From Prostheceraeus crozeri (taxonomy: Eukaryota; Platyhelminthes; Polycladida; Euryleptidae): a stretch of 64,000 nt of DNA. A program made the translations under genes and the position numbers. The stretch lies in contig CAJQUW010000469.1 of the NCBI GenBank assembly GCA_907163375.1, positions 124,001 through 188,000 of the forward strand. Direction: 5' to 3'. The notes below the pieces were generated by a model. It was given only the letters and a program-made list of their open reading frames with translations, was not told where the DNA came from and ran no database searches. This document shows, piece by piece, positions 10,091-21,900 of this stretch. How positions within the stretch are numbered: position 1 is the stretch's first letter; every line of letters starts with the position of its first letter.

Positions 10091-10828
10091 CATTTTACAT
10101 AAAAAAACTACATGCCCATCCTAATTTCAACAAAAAAATGATGTAAAAGTTTTTTTAACAGATCAATAGAAATAACGAAAAACAACATGAATAAGCCCAC
10201 CGAGTTTTGCAAGACGTGGGTTGTAAGATTCGAATTATTACCATCTGTTTACAGTTGGCAAATTCAAGACGAGACCTTAATCTGCAATAACTGATTGATA
10301 ATCTTGTTAACGTCGAAAAGTGCTTGACACATGATATTGTTAATAAATGTTTTAATTAGGATGCAGATTGCTTCGATTCCAATATAAACTCTTCTGTACG
10401 TATAATTCCGATAGTTTTCACCTCATTATACACGGTGTCACTTAGAAATTTGAGGATACTTTATAGTAATTCAGATAAACGAAGTCAATCCGGTATTGTG
10501 ATCTTCAAAGTATGTTACTTAACTGATTCGTTATTTGTCAAAAAATGAACCTTTTATTCAACAATAAAGAAAATTTGCCAAACATGTAGATACCAGTCTT
10601 TTCTTTCTGAATACAAGTACTGGAAAATCAGTGAAAAAGGATAATGGTCATCGCTGGACAAAATTCAGGCGAATTACGTCGCCAACAAATAATGGATGAT
10701 TGAACAAGTCAGAAGTTTTCTAATTGTACTTACGTTGTTGGCGTATTTACTGTCAAGAAATCATGTTCGAGGACAAGTTCTGTAGCAAGCAGATTGTTTG
10801 GAATTATACTGGTATACCGTAAGATGGG
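10091..10828. other. Claspin intron, no feature seen
   Basis: AT-rich sequence without recognisable exon, repeat or element, up to the left terminus of the composite element at 10829. Confidence 0.45.
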
Positions 10829-10952
10829 CCCTCGAGGAAATAAGTGGGTATGAATCATACTATGATCTGAGTATGAAGTTTTCATACTAAAATCATGCTC
10901 AAATCATAGTATGAAAATTTCATACTTTTGCTAGAAAATTAGGTTTTCACAC

Positions 10953-11186
10953 TTGCTTACAGAGCTAGCTGTTTACTTGCGAGAGAACAATTGTACAATC
11001 GCTGCCGTGAACCGCGTCGCAAGACAGGTGAATCAAGAAACTAAAAATCAGTGGCGGACCCGCAAAGAACAGGCAGATTATATCGATGAACAGACAAACG
11101 ATGAAGACGAAGAAGAGACTATTGTGAATGAGCTTGTTGATTCATCAGTTAAAGAAACTATTTCATTATTTGACAATCGAACCTAG
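10953..11186 (+). CDS. Unrecognised ORF inside composite element
   Basis: An open frame of 77 codons, hydrophilic and charged: a helical first half with many Asn/Gln/Arg and an acidic middle (TNDEDEEETIV). It starts with a TTG-type codon, so no convincing start exists. It could be an exon or relic of the transposase of the surrounding element; no motif ties it to a known family. Not a claspin exon by phase or splice sites. Confidence 0.25.
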   Translation: MLTELAVYLRENNCTIAAVNRVARQVNQETKNQWRTRKEQADYIDEQTNDEDEEETIVNELVDSSVKETISLFDNRT

Positions 11187-12561
11187 GTCATTTTTCTTGT
11201 AGATGATACTGTGAAGGCTGTATGGATTATATTTTGCAGTTGCTGTGGACTAAGAATAGTGAAAAAGTTTCGGAAATGCGTACTATTCTAATTCTAGTAA
11301 TACTTACTCATGAACTATCACAATGCATGATCTTATAAATTTTAAACAAAAATTTGATATGCAGCGGTTCTCATTTGTAACATACATCCATTCCTCTTAT
11401 GTTTAACCTTGAAGATTGACAGAATGACCTCAGATTTTAACAGCTGAAACATTATTTCCTTTGCAGCCGCAAACATTGCGTTTCGTCTTCAAGAGCCTAT
11501 CAGTACGGTTAGAAATGGTTTAAACTAGCCTATGATATCGAAGTGGTTGAACAAGATAGAGAACGGCAGAACAGATTGATCTGCGCCTATTTATCATGGT
11601 TTTGTCTTGTGGCTGTTAAATGAGATATCAGTGTCAATGCTCAAGGCTGGGCATAATAGGGGATATGTGCAGATTTAAAAAAATTGAGCTCTGAATAACT
11701 TAAGTCACCGGCACAGCTTTCTCCTTAAGTATTCTAGATCTTGATATTTGTCAAGTATGTGCACAGTCTCCCCCATCTATATGCCCAGCCAGGAGCATTG
11801 ACACTGTGATCTTTCAGTTATCAGCTGCACGTCAAGGACAGGATAAAGAAACGCAGATCAACCTGTTCGACTACTTGGATATCACACGCTATTTTGGGCC
11901 ATTCAATCTATACTGATGAGCTCTTGTTGGGCGAAAAACGGTGTCGACGCCTGCTAAGGAAGCAGGTGTTTCAGCTGTTTAAGGATGTGGTTATTCTTCT
12001 ATTCTACATGATCAGGCAAAGTAGCACTCTGCTGTCAATCAATCGAAACATAAAATTAAATGAAATTGTTCACCATGCCAGCATAAAGTCAACTGGGGAA
12101 GTTATCAAGTTTCTACCACAAGTCGGTACTGTACTTTCTAACCCTCTATGACGAATGATGGATAAACGTGAACGAGTTAACAACGATTTCTTTTAGTCCA
12201 TCGTCATACCTTTTTATTGTAAAAGATTTTCTCTAATTTCTCTTGCTATAGAAAGCCTTCACAGTATTTTCATTACTAGCATTATTCTCTGGACTTGATG
12301 AATGTACAGATTTATGCAATGTAATTTTGGGAAACATGAACTATCAAAGTCAAACGTATTTTCATTTTAAATGTTATTCCTGGAATAATAGATTAAATTA
12401 TCATTTGGAGATCAGGATAGTATCCTTGGAAGAAGATCTGTTGGAACAGATCAACTGATTTGTTGTATAGCCAGCATTGATGGTTATTTAATGGGAGAAG
12501 TGTCATTAGTGAGAGGTTTGGATTCACAAGTAAACTGTTGAAGGTCTGATTTATGCATTTA

Positions 12562-14123
12562 CAGGGTGTATAACGACTGGAAAACCTGGAAAAACCTGGA
12601 AAAGTCAGGGAAATTTGCATTTCGACCTGGAAATTTCCAGGTTTGATTGTAAGCGTGGAATAAAGCTGACTTTTTTCTTCTTGTTGGATTTTTGTCAATG
12701 AAATTGTCAGCTTTGAACCAGAATAATGAACATCGAAAATCATGCAAGGTTCTGCATGTCTGGATCCATTGATCATGGCCTCGGAAAGTGCGCGGAAATT
12801 CGTTCTTTTAGATCATGCACTGAATGAGTTGGTTGCTAGCAAATGGATTTCGGGACTTGATGCTGATCAATTGAATCGTCAGTACGAAACAGTGACAACA
12901 AAAGAGCAGAAAGTGACCCTTCTTCGATCGTTCAATGAAAGTGCTGATCGACTCGACACCTTCCTGTTGCAATGCCTGCATGATGATACCAACGGTTCCT
13001 CGCAATTTCCGCATCTTTTGAATTTCATACGCATCATCTTGTGTCTGTCTCATGGCCAAGCTTCTGTTGAGCGAGGTTTTTCTGTTAACAAGGATACTAT
13101 AGTAGAAAATCAGAAAGAATTGTCCCTCGTTTCCCAAAGGATCATCCAAGATCATTTTACGGTGGAGATGCGCGAAAGTTTGAGGTCACACAGAGGATGA
13201 TCCTGTCAGCTAGAAACGCGGTTGCTCTCTATCGAGAAAAGAGAAAGGAGGAAGCGAAAAATTCTGCATGAACGAAAACGGAAGATGATAGAAATCAAAG
13301 AAAAAGAAGAGATGAAAAAGAAACTTTTGCTTGAAATTGACCAAATCGATGAAGATATAAACGTATTGAAAAAGTAATCACTCTGACGTGTCTTAGCGCA
13401 ATTATTTTCGCTTATTTTGTTTTAATCAGGTTGCTTTACACACAGGGTCGATTTTTTGCCAACTAAAACCAGTGGTTAAAATCACACACACCTACACACA
13501 CAATGTGTCAATAATCACAGGATATCATTTTTCAAATCCTCTTGAACATTGGACGATAATTGATAAACTTAAATGTTGAATACCGTACCTTAATCAATTT
13601 TTATCACAAGAGGCTAATATGAGAGTAACAAATCGACCCTTGTGTAGTGTAATATCCGTTCTTGCAATTTTTATACTTCGTTAACAATGTAGTCTTTTTT
13701 GCCATCTTGTTTTCTGCTTCCCAGAGCTGCATACCAAAAGGTCTGTAATTTTTACTAGTCACTACTACTTTGTTATTCAGTTTAAATCATTTTTACGGGT
13801 TGTTTTTAATGACCGGTTTTGTATCACACAATCATGATGATTGTTATCAATATACGACCCACTGTGTTAAACATTATTTTATTTTACGTTCTATCTTTTC
13901 ATGTACCGTGCATAACTAGGAGAACTACATAGCTATTATCTGTTTCCATTCTGATTTCTTTCCATCAATCGCACAGAAATGAATATATCTAGGCATCATA
14001 ACATGGAAACTACCTTGAATTGAGACTCGATCAAACCCAAAAGGCGACCTGGAATTTTTTTGACTTACCTGGAAAAACCTGGAAGTCAGGGAAAACGAAA
14101 ATCCAAAACCGTTATACACCCTG
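12562..14123 (+). mobile_element. hAT-like element with CAGGGTGTATAACG ends
   Basis: Perfect 14-bp terminal inverted repeats CAGGGTGTATAACG / CGTTATACACCCTG. The pentamer ATTTA sits directly outside both ends (12557-12561 and 14124-14128), but no clean 8-bp duplication is seen. The subterminal zone repeats CCTGGAAAA several times on the left and shows TACCTGGAAAAACCTGGAAG on the right. It encodes the transposase fragment at 12742. The element at 27049-30432 shares the CAGGGTGT start and the CCTGGAAAA subterminal motif, but holds a minisatellite instead of a gene. Confidence 0.75.
12742..13200 (+). pseudogene. hAT-like transposase C-terminal fragment
   Basis: Open frame of 152 codons. Residues about 95-135 read LNFIRIILCLSHGQASVERG, FSVNKD and SLVSQRIIQDH, the C-terminal dimerisation block of an invertebrate hAT-like family. 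After the stop at 13200 the DNA continues in other frames with a charged helical tail (EKRKEEAKN and similar) to about 13380, indicating a frameshift. The family recurs at 63100-63900 (LLTLSHGNAQVESGFSFNE) and probably 7925-8150. The catalytic core is missing; the copy is dead. Confidence 0.7.
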
Positions 14124-14819
14124 ATTTAACGTGCAGACTTACAAATTATTTCTTAAAGATTAAAATTCCTAAAATGAAAAATTTAATTTTATTATTATAA
14201 ACTCTATCTCTTCGTAATCATAAGCGTAAAGATTCCAATGATCAGCATAGGAAGAAAGGATATACACTGTAGAATGATTTAATGCCATTTAATATGGATG
14301 ATTACGCTACGAAAATTCGCGCAGAATTTAGGCATGGAACGAACCCCTGCGCGGATGACAAATAGCAGTATGAAATGTTCATACTATGATTTGTGTACAA
14401 AAAATATTTCACTTTGATACTAGGATCATAGTATGAATCATACGTATGATCATACCCACTTATTTCCTCGCGGGGGTTGACTTTGGACAGAATAGAAATC
14501 TGAATATTGTACCAAAACTATCACTTTCAAAAGGTCTTTGAGCGATCGATCATTTTGGAATGTGATATTATGATAAACAAGCGAAAATTTCATGGCATTT
14601 GAGATTCTTGTAATATTTCATTTATTAGTAAAAAAATTAATCCACTTAAAATTGAACTTCAAAAAAATGGTGCCGCTAATTAACACATCAAAGTAATATA
14701 ATATGCAATCTCCGTGTAGTACACTTCAGAATTACTTAATTGATGTTTTGAATCAATTGCATTTGTCAAAATAATTATTCAAAGCATTCTAAAATACCTG
14801 TTCATAGTCACCCCACTGA

Positions 14820-15420
14820 TATTGGGCAAAACTTTGAAGTCTACTTTCTTTGTTGTTAAAGAGTTGAAGATCTTGGGTGTCGTCTGGAATGATAGTCTTA
14901 CTTGGGTTGATCATTTTCGAAATATTTTTAAGATTTGTTCAAAAAGGTTGTACATGTTGAAGATGCTACGTAATATACTAAATCATGACGATCTATGGTT
15001 TGTATTCAAAGTGTTCTGATGTATTGTACATGTTTATTCGGCATATTAGACACTGAATCTTTCAATTTCATCGATCGCCTATTTCAGCGAGCGCCCATTC
15101 CAGTAATTGTAGAAACTTTTCGTCAACTTTTCATGAAGAACGTTTGCCGGTCTTCCGATCATTGTTTTGCAAATGTCAAGCTGAGAATCACCCTTTATAC
15201 TCCATTGTACCGTGTTATGACTCTAAAAGACTAAAAGTTGAATTTTGTCGAACATCTTTGAGACTTGTTATTATGTCAACGTTGGTAATCAATGAATTGA
15301 CTGATCTCATTTCTGCTGTTCCTTCATGACCTGTGTCTGATCTTGACGCTTGAAATTTTTGATTTTCATTTGGTAAACATATACATTATTCTATTCTATT
15401 CTAAAACACTCTGGACAGTA
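14820..15420 (+). pseudogene. LINE reverse-transcriptase C-terminal relic
   Basis: The plus strand reads ELKILGVVWNDSLTW and HFRNIFKICSKRLYMLKMLR, then in another frame VLMYCTCLFGILDTESFNF and IDRLFQRA, the region following the reverse transcriptase core where the template strand is handled. Several frameshifts and stops are present. It is followed near 15390 by a (ATTCT)n tail, which fits the 3' end of a non-LTR retrotransposon. Dead copy in a claspin intron. Confidence 0.65.
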
Positions 15421-17040
15421 GATAAGCCGACATAAATGTACTTTACTATAGTAACTAAAACCATAAGGCATCAATTTTGTCCTCCATCAAGACATCAAGA
15501 CATCAGGCATTCATCAATGCTGTTTAAGACATTTATTGTCCCAGTAAAAATGATAAACACATCTTTTGACATCCTAGACTTGCTACACCTACTTACTACG
15601 TAACTATTTCATACCAATAAAATGTTCCTCTCGGATTTTTTGCTGATAAGTATGACGAGATCAAAAGAAAATGCGATGTTATGTATGACTGAACGTTCCT
15701 AAGACTCACTTTTGTACTACACGGTAAAATGCAAGTGTTTCATATTGATATTTTCATAATCGTTTGTTCTATCTCATCAAGTGTGTATTTAGTCCACTTC
15801 ACGGTAGGCAGTTCAAGAATGACGATAGAATTACTCTGGTTGCAGTTGATATTGTACATTGCGGCGTTATGAATCTTCATGAACGTATTGAAGGTTTGAA
15901 ATCAGTTCCTCCCGCACTGACAATGTTATTGTTACTAACTGTTATCTAAATACTCAGTAAACGACATTTGGAATAATTCCTATCCGTTTGAATTCATCAA
16001 AATCTCCCGAGAGTAGACTTTCCCACCAACAGTAGCATGTCCTTGGAGATTTATTATTCTTTACTACGGAATACATTTTCCTGTTGGCTAACGGAAATCA
16101 ATTAACACGAAGTAGAAATTAATGTGGTGTAAAATCTATCCACCGTTTGTTTATCTATCGTGACATGAAAGTGGCACACATGACGTCAACCGGAGAATAT
16201 GATGGGAGAATTCTGATTTCTTGTCCACCTGATGAAATCAGGCGTGAATCCGGGTAATCATGATTATCTGAACTGCTTGAATGCTCATTCTCGTGCGATT
16301 TAGAAATCAATCAGCTTGATCCAACTTTCTGTTACTTGAGGAGTGTAGAATCTGCGACACTAATGCAGAATGACTGAATGCAGCAGATGACATCATAAAA
16401 AACGAAAAAATTCAAAAAAATCATGAAAATTAAGATGATTATGGTATCAGTTCAACAAATCGTGAAATTGAACAGATAAATGCTCAGCTTTCGCAATCCA
16501 CCCGGGGCCGCTGGTTGGACTGCACTGGTAAACTCTCTGTGAATTGGTCTGTAGTCGAGATGATTGCTGCAAGTCTTACATTGTATTTAACCAATTTGAA
16601 TATAATTTCAATGAATTATATTTCTAGCAACCATTAATGTGCAGTAAAATGACTTATTCATTATGACTGTGATCTTATCGCTTGCTATAAAGAGTGTAAG
16701 CGAATCTACAGTGCAACTCTTCATATATACAGTATATAAATATAATGACGTTTATTTCAGGATAACTGCCTCAATAATAGGAATCGTGAGGCTGGTACTC
16801 AGAAGACACTTAAATGTAAACATGAATTTAAAATGAACATAACAATGAAAAAATAGCGCAAATTAGACTGTAAATTACGTAGTACAAACGGACGTGGTGA
16901 TAACTAATTACTTAATATCTTAAACGGAAAATCCATCATTGCTTAAATTTGACAAAAAGACCAAGAAACTGGATCGGCATTGAGAAGTTCTGCATAAAGG
17001 AATGATGAGTGGGGAGCCATCGAGTCAGGTAATAGGAAAA
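15421..17040. other. Claspin intron, no feature seen
   Basis: No gene, exon or repeat family is recognised in this AT-rich stretch; small open frames have no protein-like character. Confidence 0.45.
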
Positions 17041-17095
17041 ATAGCGCAAAAAACACACTTTGGTGGGCTCGAAAAATTTATTATAATCGCACGAA

Positions 17096-17119
17096 CTTTC
17101 GGTCCACGACCTTCATCGG
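17096..17119 (-). ncRNA. Hammerhead-ribozyme-like core (mutated)
   Basis: Minus strand: CCGATGA, a 4-bp stem GGTC-GTG-GACC, then GAAAG. It matches the CUGAUGA...stem II...GAAA hammerhead plan except for U to C at the second core position, which would be expected to impair cleavage. Stems I and III were not resolved by eye. Confidence 0.4.
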
Positions 17120-17344
17120 GTGCTTGAAAAGAATGAAAAAAAAATTTTCCATAAAGGAATGCGGAATTTCCCGGAATTAGGCAAAATACTTGGAGCAAGA
17201 AAATGCAAAAGATGCGATGTGTCACTCGTTAAAGACTGGAACTTACGGAAACCAGTTCTGATTCGCCTATACTTGAGTGGAATAAAATTTGAGCACTGAC
17301 ATCCACTGGATGAAATAATCATCTATTTAATATTATTGCTAGTC

Positions 17345-17374
17345 GTTTCGAGCGTGCACGCACTTCCTCATCAG
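17345..17374 (-). ncRNA. Hammerhead-ribozyme-like core
   Basis: Minus strand reads CTGATGAG, an imperfect stem II (GTGCG-TGCA-CGC), then CGAAAC. Both invariant boxes of the hammerhead core (CUGAUGA and GAAA) are intact. Stems I and III and the cleavage triplet need structural modelling. Similar motifs occur in the terminal repeats of Penelope-like elements. Confidence 0.45.
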
Positions 17375-17606
17375 TCTTTTAAGTTGTAACACCTGATAAT
17401 GAGTTGAGGCACAAATTCGACAGGCCTCCCGATAATGTAAACTACCCTAGAGTCCAACTGTTGACCTTCTTGTTTCGCTTTAAAAATTGTGTCATATCGT
17501 TCGCTCAGTGAAGTTTTCAAAAATCTTGTCTAAAAAATGTCTCATTTTCGAACGATTCACCTTGTAGACATAATTGAACGTATTCTCTGTTAGTGACAAT
17601 TTGTAA

Positions 17607-18010
17607 ATAACTTTTGAAAAATGAAAAATTCATAAAATTGTTTCTATTTTGCCGGCGCGTCGTCCGTTCTTGAGATGCCCCTTTTTCCTTATTTAACTTT
17701 ATTTATTTTTCTCGTCCGTTTCCTTATGCATCTCTTCTGTTTTCATTGAAGCACTTTCCATAATTTTCACTGTCAGTCATATCTTATCAGCCTGCTTGTC
17801 GATTTCTACGTAGTGATTGTACAGATAGCGTGTTGTATCTCTATGATGAATGTCACATGATATCGCCGCAACATTGTCAGATCAATTTTGTCATGAGATG
17901 TATTTGCAATTCTTGTCACTCTCCAGTTCCGTCGTATTATCTCTCAAGAACGGACGAAGCGCCGGAACTAAAAGCAACTCTATGATTTTTTCATTTTTCA
18001 AAGTTATATA
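17607..18010. repeat. Inverted-repeat (foldback) element upstream of exon
   Basis: Two arms of about 69 bp, 17607-17675 and 17942-18010, are imperfect reverse complements, sharing AAAAATGAAAAA, then CCGGCG and CGTCCGTTCTTGAGA. The inner 24 bp of each arm differ at one position. No target duplication is evident. It ends about 210 bp before the claspin exon at 18220. Probably a MITE or foldback element; the minus-strand open frame at 17891-18298 that overlaps it is not a gene. Confidence 0.6.
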
Positions 18011-18219
18011 ATTGAAAGTCCTAACTTTGTGCTTCTTAGGTGCATCAGAGATGTGATTGTCCCGATATTCCGGTTGCCGCCCGAGTAGTTCTTTCGTAAA
18101 CTTCTTCATTTGATGGAAATGCGAGCCCTTCCGATATTCACAGGACATCGCAATCTGTAAACCTTGTTCTGTGATCAACATCAGATGCGCATAATTTAAT
18201 TTCAACATGTCTTCATCAG

Positions 18220-18367
18220 GGAGCTGCCAGGAAAACACCTCGCACGACAGGGCAGCCGGCAAAGCATGACAGCGGTGACGACGGATCTCCGAAACCACAA
18301 AGGCGGAAGAAAATGATGGCTGAGAATCTGATGGCCATTCACAGCGAAACTCAGCGGATGGTTCGCG
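18220..18367 (+). CDS. CLSPN: Claspin internal exon, SETQRMVR core
   Basis: Begins after the acceptor TTTCAACATGTCTTCATCAG and ends at GTAATT in phase 1. It reads GAARKTPRTTGQPAK, an acidic linker, PKPQRRKKMMAENLMAIH, then SETQRMVR. In claspins the stretch of basic residues followed by a helix with SETQRL(I/V)RES precedes the PYH motif, and here the first base of the next codon is supplied so that splicing recreates E. This is the strongest homology anchor for calling the gene claspin. Phase 0 at the 5' end fits the exon at 6676-6735. Confidence 0.9.
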
Positions 18368-18428
18368 GTAATTTCTCGTGTGATTTGTGTTTGAAAGTAA
18401 TTGTCATGCGGAAATGTTCTTGTTTCAG

Positions 18429-18708
18429 AGTCGGACGCGACTCTGCCGTATCATGAACCGAAACAGTATTCCAAGTTCTCGGAATTCAAGGCCATGTTGG
18501 AGGAAGAGGAGGGTGTCAAAAGTCCTGTCCGGCCAAGTCCTCCGCGCCCCGTTGTGAAGCGTGTCAGCGCGCAGACGGCCGCCACCGCTGAATGGATCGA
18601 ATCTCTACCCTCCAAACCTCCCTCACCCACTTGTTCTGACGTAATCAAACCGGAAGTGACCGCCTCAACTCCATATCAGTCCAAAAGCGCACCTATGCTG
18701 CCGAAGAT
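18429..18708 (+). CDS. CLSPN: Claspin internal exon, LPYHEP
   Basis: Follows the previous exon after a 61-bp intron with acceptor TTGTTTCAG. It starts (G)AG TCG, giving ESDATLPYHEPKQYSKFSEF, equivalent to the RESALNLPYHMPE block of vertebrate claspin, which lies upstream of the IHDFF motif. The remainder is proline/serine rich (SPVRPSPPRPVVKRV) with likely kinase sites. Donor ATGTGAGT; ends in phase 2, completed by the first base of the exon at 25297. The exon carries no insertions or stops. Confidence 0.92.
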
Positions 18709-18966
18709 GTGAGTGAAGCTCTGATGCCAGCTTTTTGTTGTTCTGCAGGGTTAAATGCAAGCTAGGTGAAACATCATTTAGTGTTATCAAAGTAGAAAAC
18801 ATTAACCACGACTGTTTCCTCGCAATAATGTTTTCTTCAAGAAATGTAAATCAAAACGTACACGAAATTTGATCACCGATAATTCACAAGCAATTATTCA
18901 ATATATGAATAACGTTTATAATCGGACACATCATGGTATGAAAGTCTACTTGCCAGAAGCTTCTAC

Positions 18967-21900
18967 AAGGCTGCCACCCTTCCGGTTTTTTCAGACAAAG
19001 CTAAGAAGTGAGAAATGTTTTTCCAAAGAATAGATGATTTATATTTTAGATGATTTTGTATTGTGAAAGGGTAGCCTTAGGAATTGTGAGGGTGCGCCTT
19101 TGATATTGTGAGAGGGACCCGTAAGGATTGTGAGGTGGTCCTTTGAGATTGTGAAAGGGACCCTTAAGGATTGTGAGGTGGTCCTTTGATATTGTGAGAG
19201 GGACCCGTAAGGATTGTGAGGTGGTCCTTTGAGATTGTGAAAGGGACCCTTAAGGATTGTGAGGTAGTCCTTTGAGATTGTGAAAGGGACCCTTAAGGAT
19301 TGTGAGGGTGCGCCTTTGATATTGTGAGAGGGACCCGTAAGGATTGTGAGGTGGTCCTTTGAGATTGTGAAAGGGACCCTTAAGGATTGTGAGGTAGTCC
19401 TTTGAGATTGTGAAAGGGACCCTTAAGGATTGTGAGGGTGGTCCTTTGAGATTGTGAAAGGGACCCTTAAGGATTGTGAGGTGGTCCTTTGAGATTGTGA
19501 AAGGGATCCTTAAGGATTGTGAGGTGGTCCTTTGAGATTGTGAAAGGTACCTTTAAGGATTGTGAGGTGGTCCTTTGAGATTGTGAAAGGGACCCTTAAG
19601 GATTGTGAGGTGGTCCTTTGAGATTGTGAAAGGGACCCTTAAGGATTGTGAGGTGGTCCTTTGAGATTGTGAAAGGGATCCTTAAGGATTGTGAGGTGGT
19701 CCTTTGAGATTGTGAAAGGGATCCTTAAGGATTGTGAGGTGGTCCTTTGAGATTGTGAAAGGGACCCTTAAGGATTGTGAGGTGGTCCTTTGAGATTGTG
19801 AAAGGGACCCTTAAGGATTGTGAGGTGGTCCTTTGAGATTGTGAAAGGGACCCTTAAGGATATTGTGAGGTAGTCCTTTGAGATTGTGAAAGGGACCCTT
19901 AAGGATTGTGAGGTGGTCCTTTGAGATTGTGAAAGGGACCCTTAAGGATTGTGAGGGTGCGCCTTTGATATTGTGAGAGGGACCCGTAAGGATTGTGAGG
20001 TGGTCCTTTGAGATTGTGAAAGGTACCTTTAAGGATTGTGAGGTGGTCCTTTGAGATTGTGAAAGGGATCCTTAAGGATTGTGAGGTAAGGGACCCGTAA
20101 GGATTGTGAGGTGGTCCTTTGAGATTGTGAAAGGGACCCTTAAGGATTGTGAGGGTGGTCCTTTGAGATTGTGAAAGGGACCCTTAAGGATTGTGAGGTG
20201 GTCCTTTGAGATTGTGAAAGGGATCCTTAAGGATTGTGAGGTGGTCCTTTGAGATTGTGAAAGGGATCCTTAAGGATTGTGAGGTGGTCCTTTGAGATTG
20301 TGAAAGGTACCTTTAAGGATTGTGAGGGTGCGCCTTTGAGATTGTGAAAGGGATCCTTAAGGATTGTGAGGTGGTCCTTTGAGATTGTGAAAGGGATCCT
20401 TAAGGATTGTGAGGTGGTCCTTTGAGATTGTGAAAGGTACCTTTAAGGATTGTGAGGTGGTCCTTTGAGATTGTGAAAGGGATCCTTAAGGATTGTGAGG
20501 TGGTCCTTTGAGATTGTGAAAGGGATCCTTAAGGATTGTGAGGTGGTCCTTTGAGATTGTGAAAGGGACCCTTAAGGATTGTGAGGTGGTCCTTTGAGAT
20601 TGTGAAAGGGACCCTTAAGGATTGTGAGGTGGTCCTTTGAGATTGTGAAAGGGACCCTTAAGGATTGTGAGGTGGTCCTTTGAGATTGTGAAAGGGACCC
20701 TTAAGGATTGTGAGGTGTTCCTTTGAGATTGTGAAAGGGATCCTTAAGGATTGTGAGGTAGTCCTTTGATATTGTGAAAGGGACCCTTAAGGATTGTGAG
20801 GTGGTCCTTTGAGATTGTGAAAGGTATCCTTAAGGATTGTGAGGTAGTCCTGTGATATTGTGAAAGGGACCCTTAAGGATTGTGAGGTGGTCCTTTGAGA
20901 TTGTGAAAGGGACCCTTAAGGATTGTGAGGTGGTCCTTTGAGATTGTGAAAGGGACCCTTAAGGATTGTGAGGTGGTCCTTTGAGATTGTGAAAGGGACC
21001 CTTAAGGATTGTGAGGTGGTCCTTTGAGATTGTGAAAGGGACCCTTAAGGATTGTGAGGTGGTCCTTTGAGATTGTGAAAGGGACCCTTAAGGATTGTGA
21101 GGTGGTCCTTTGAGATTGTGAAAGGGACCCTTAAGGATTGTGAGGTGGTCCTTTGATATTGTGAAAGGGACCCGTAAGGATTGTGAGGTAGTCCTTTGAG
21201 ATTGTGAAAGGTACCTTTAAGGATTGTGAGGTGGTCCTTTGAGATTGTGAAAGGGATCCTTAAGGATTGTGAGGTGGTCCTTTGAGATTGTGAAAGGGAT
21301 CCTTAAGGATTGTGAGGTGATCCTTTGAGATTGTGAAAGGGACCCTTAAGGATTGTGAGGTGGTCCTTTGAGATTGTGAAAGGGATCCTTAAGGATTGTG
21401 AGGTAGTCCTTTGATATTGTGAAAGGGACCCGTAAGGATTGTGAGGTGGTCCTTTGATATTGTGAAAGGGACCCTTAAGGATTGTGAGGTGGTCCTTTGA
21501 GATTGTGAAAGGTACCTTTAAGGATTGTGAGGTGGTCCTTTGATATTGTGAAAGGGATCCTTAAGGATTGTGAGGTGGTCCTTTGAGATTGTGAAAGGGA
21601 TCCTTAAGGATTGTGAGGTGGTCCTTTGATATTGTGAGAGGGACCCTTAAGGATTGTGAGGTGATCCTTTGAGATTGTGAAAGGGACCCTTAAGGATTGT
21701 GAGGTGGTCCTTTGAGATTGTGAAAGGGATCCTTAAGGATTGTGAGGTAGTCCTTTGATATTGTGAAAGGGACCCGTAAGGATTGTGAGGTGGTCCTTTG
21801 AGATTGTGAAAGGGACCCTTAAGGATTGTGAGGTGGTCCTTTGAGATTGTGAAAGGGACCCTTAAGGATTGTGAGGGTCCTTTGAGATTGTGAAAGGGAC

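Larger units (their letters stand above)
10829..14476. mobile_element. Composite DNA transposon, unassigned family
   Basis: The left end reads CCCTCGAGGAAATAAGTGGG followed by TATGAATCATACTATGATC. The reverse complement of the right end reads CCCCCGCGAGGAAATAAG, TGGGTATGATCATACG and TATGATTCATACTATGATC. Short repeats of the ATCATACTATGATC type fill the subterminal 100 bp on both sides. A third terminus of the same family lies at 53285-53335. No target duplication is clear, so the superfamily is open. A CAGGGTGT-type element (12562-14123) is nested inside. An unrecognised frame at 10953-11186 may belong to the host element. Confidence 0.65.
17041..17400 (-). mobile_element. Probable Penelope-like element terminal segment
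   Basis: Two motifs with hammerhead-ribozyme cores lie on the minus strand about 250 bp apart (17096-17119 and 17345-17374). Penelope-like retroelements are known to carry hammerhead motifs in their terminal repeats, so this is likely a pLTR relic, possibly with two diverged units. No reverse transcriptase or GIY-YIG is attached here; Penelope-type GIY-YIG fragments occur at 31.5-33.2 kb. Confidence 0.45.

Noticed and set aside
12393-13155. Minus-strand frames of 62-127 codons
   Set aside because: They overlap the terminus and the plus-strand transposase of the CAGGGTGT element and look like shadows.
17891-18298. 135-codon minus-strand open frame
   Set aside because: It overlaps the inverted-repeat element and the antisense of a claspin exon with clear homology; no family is recognised.
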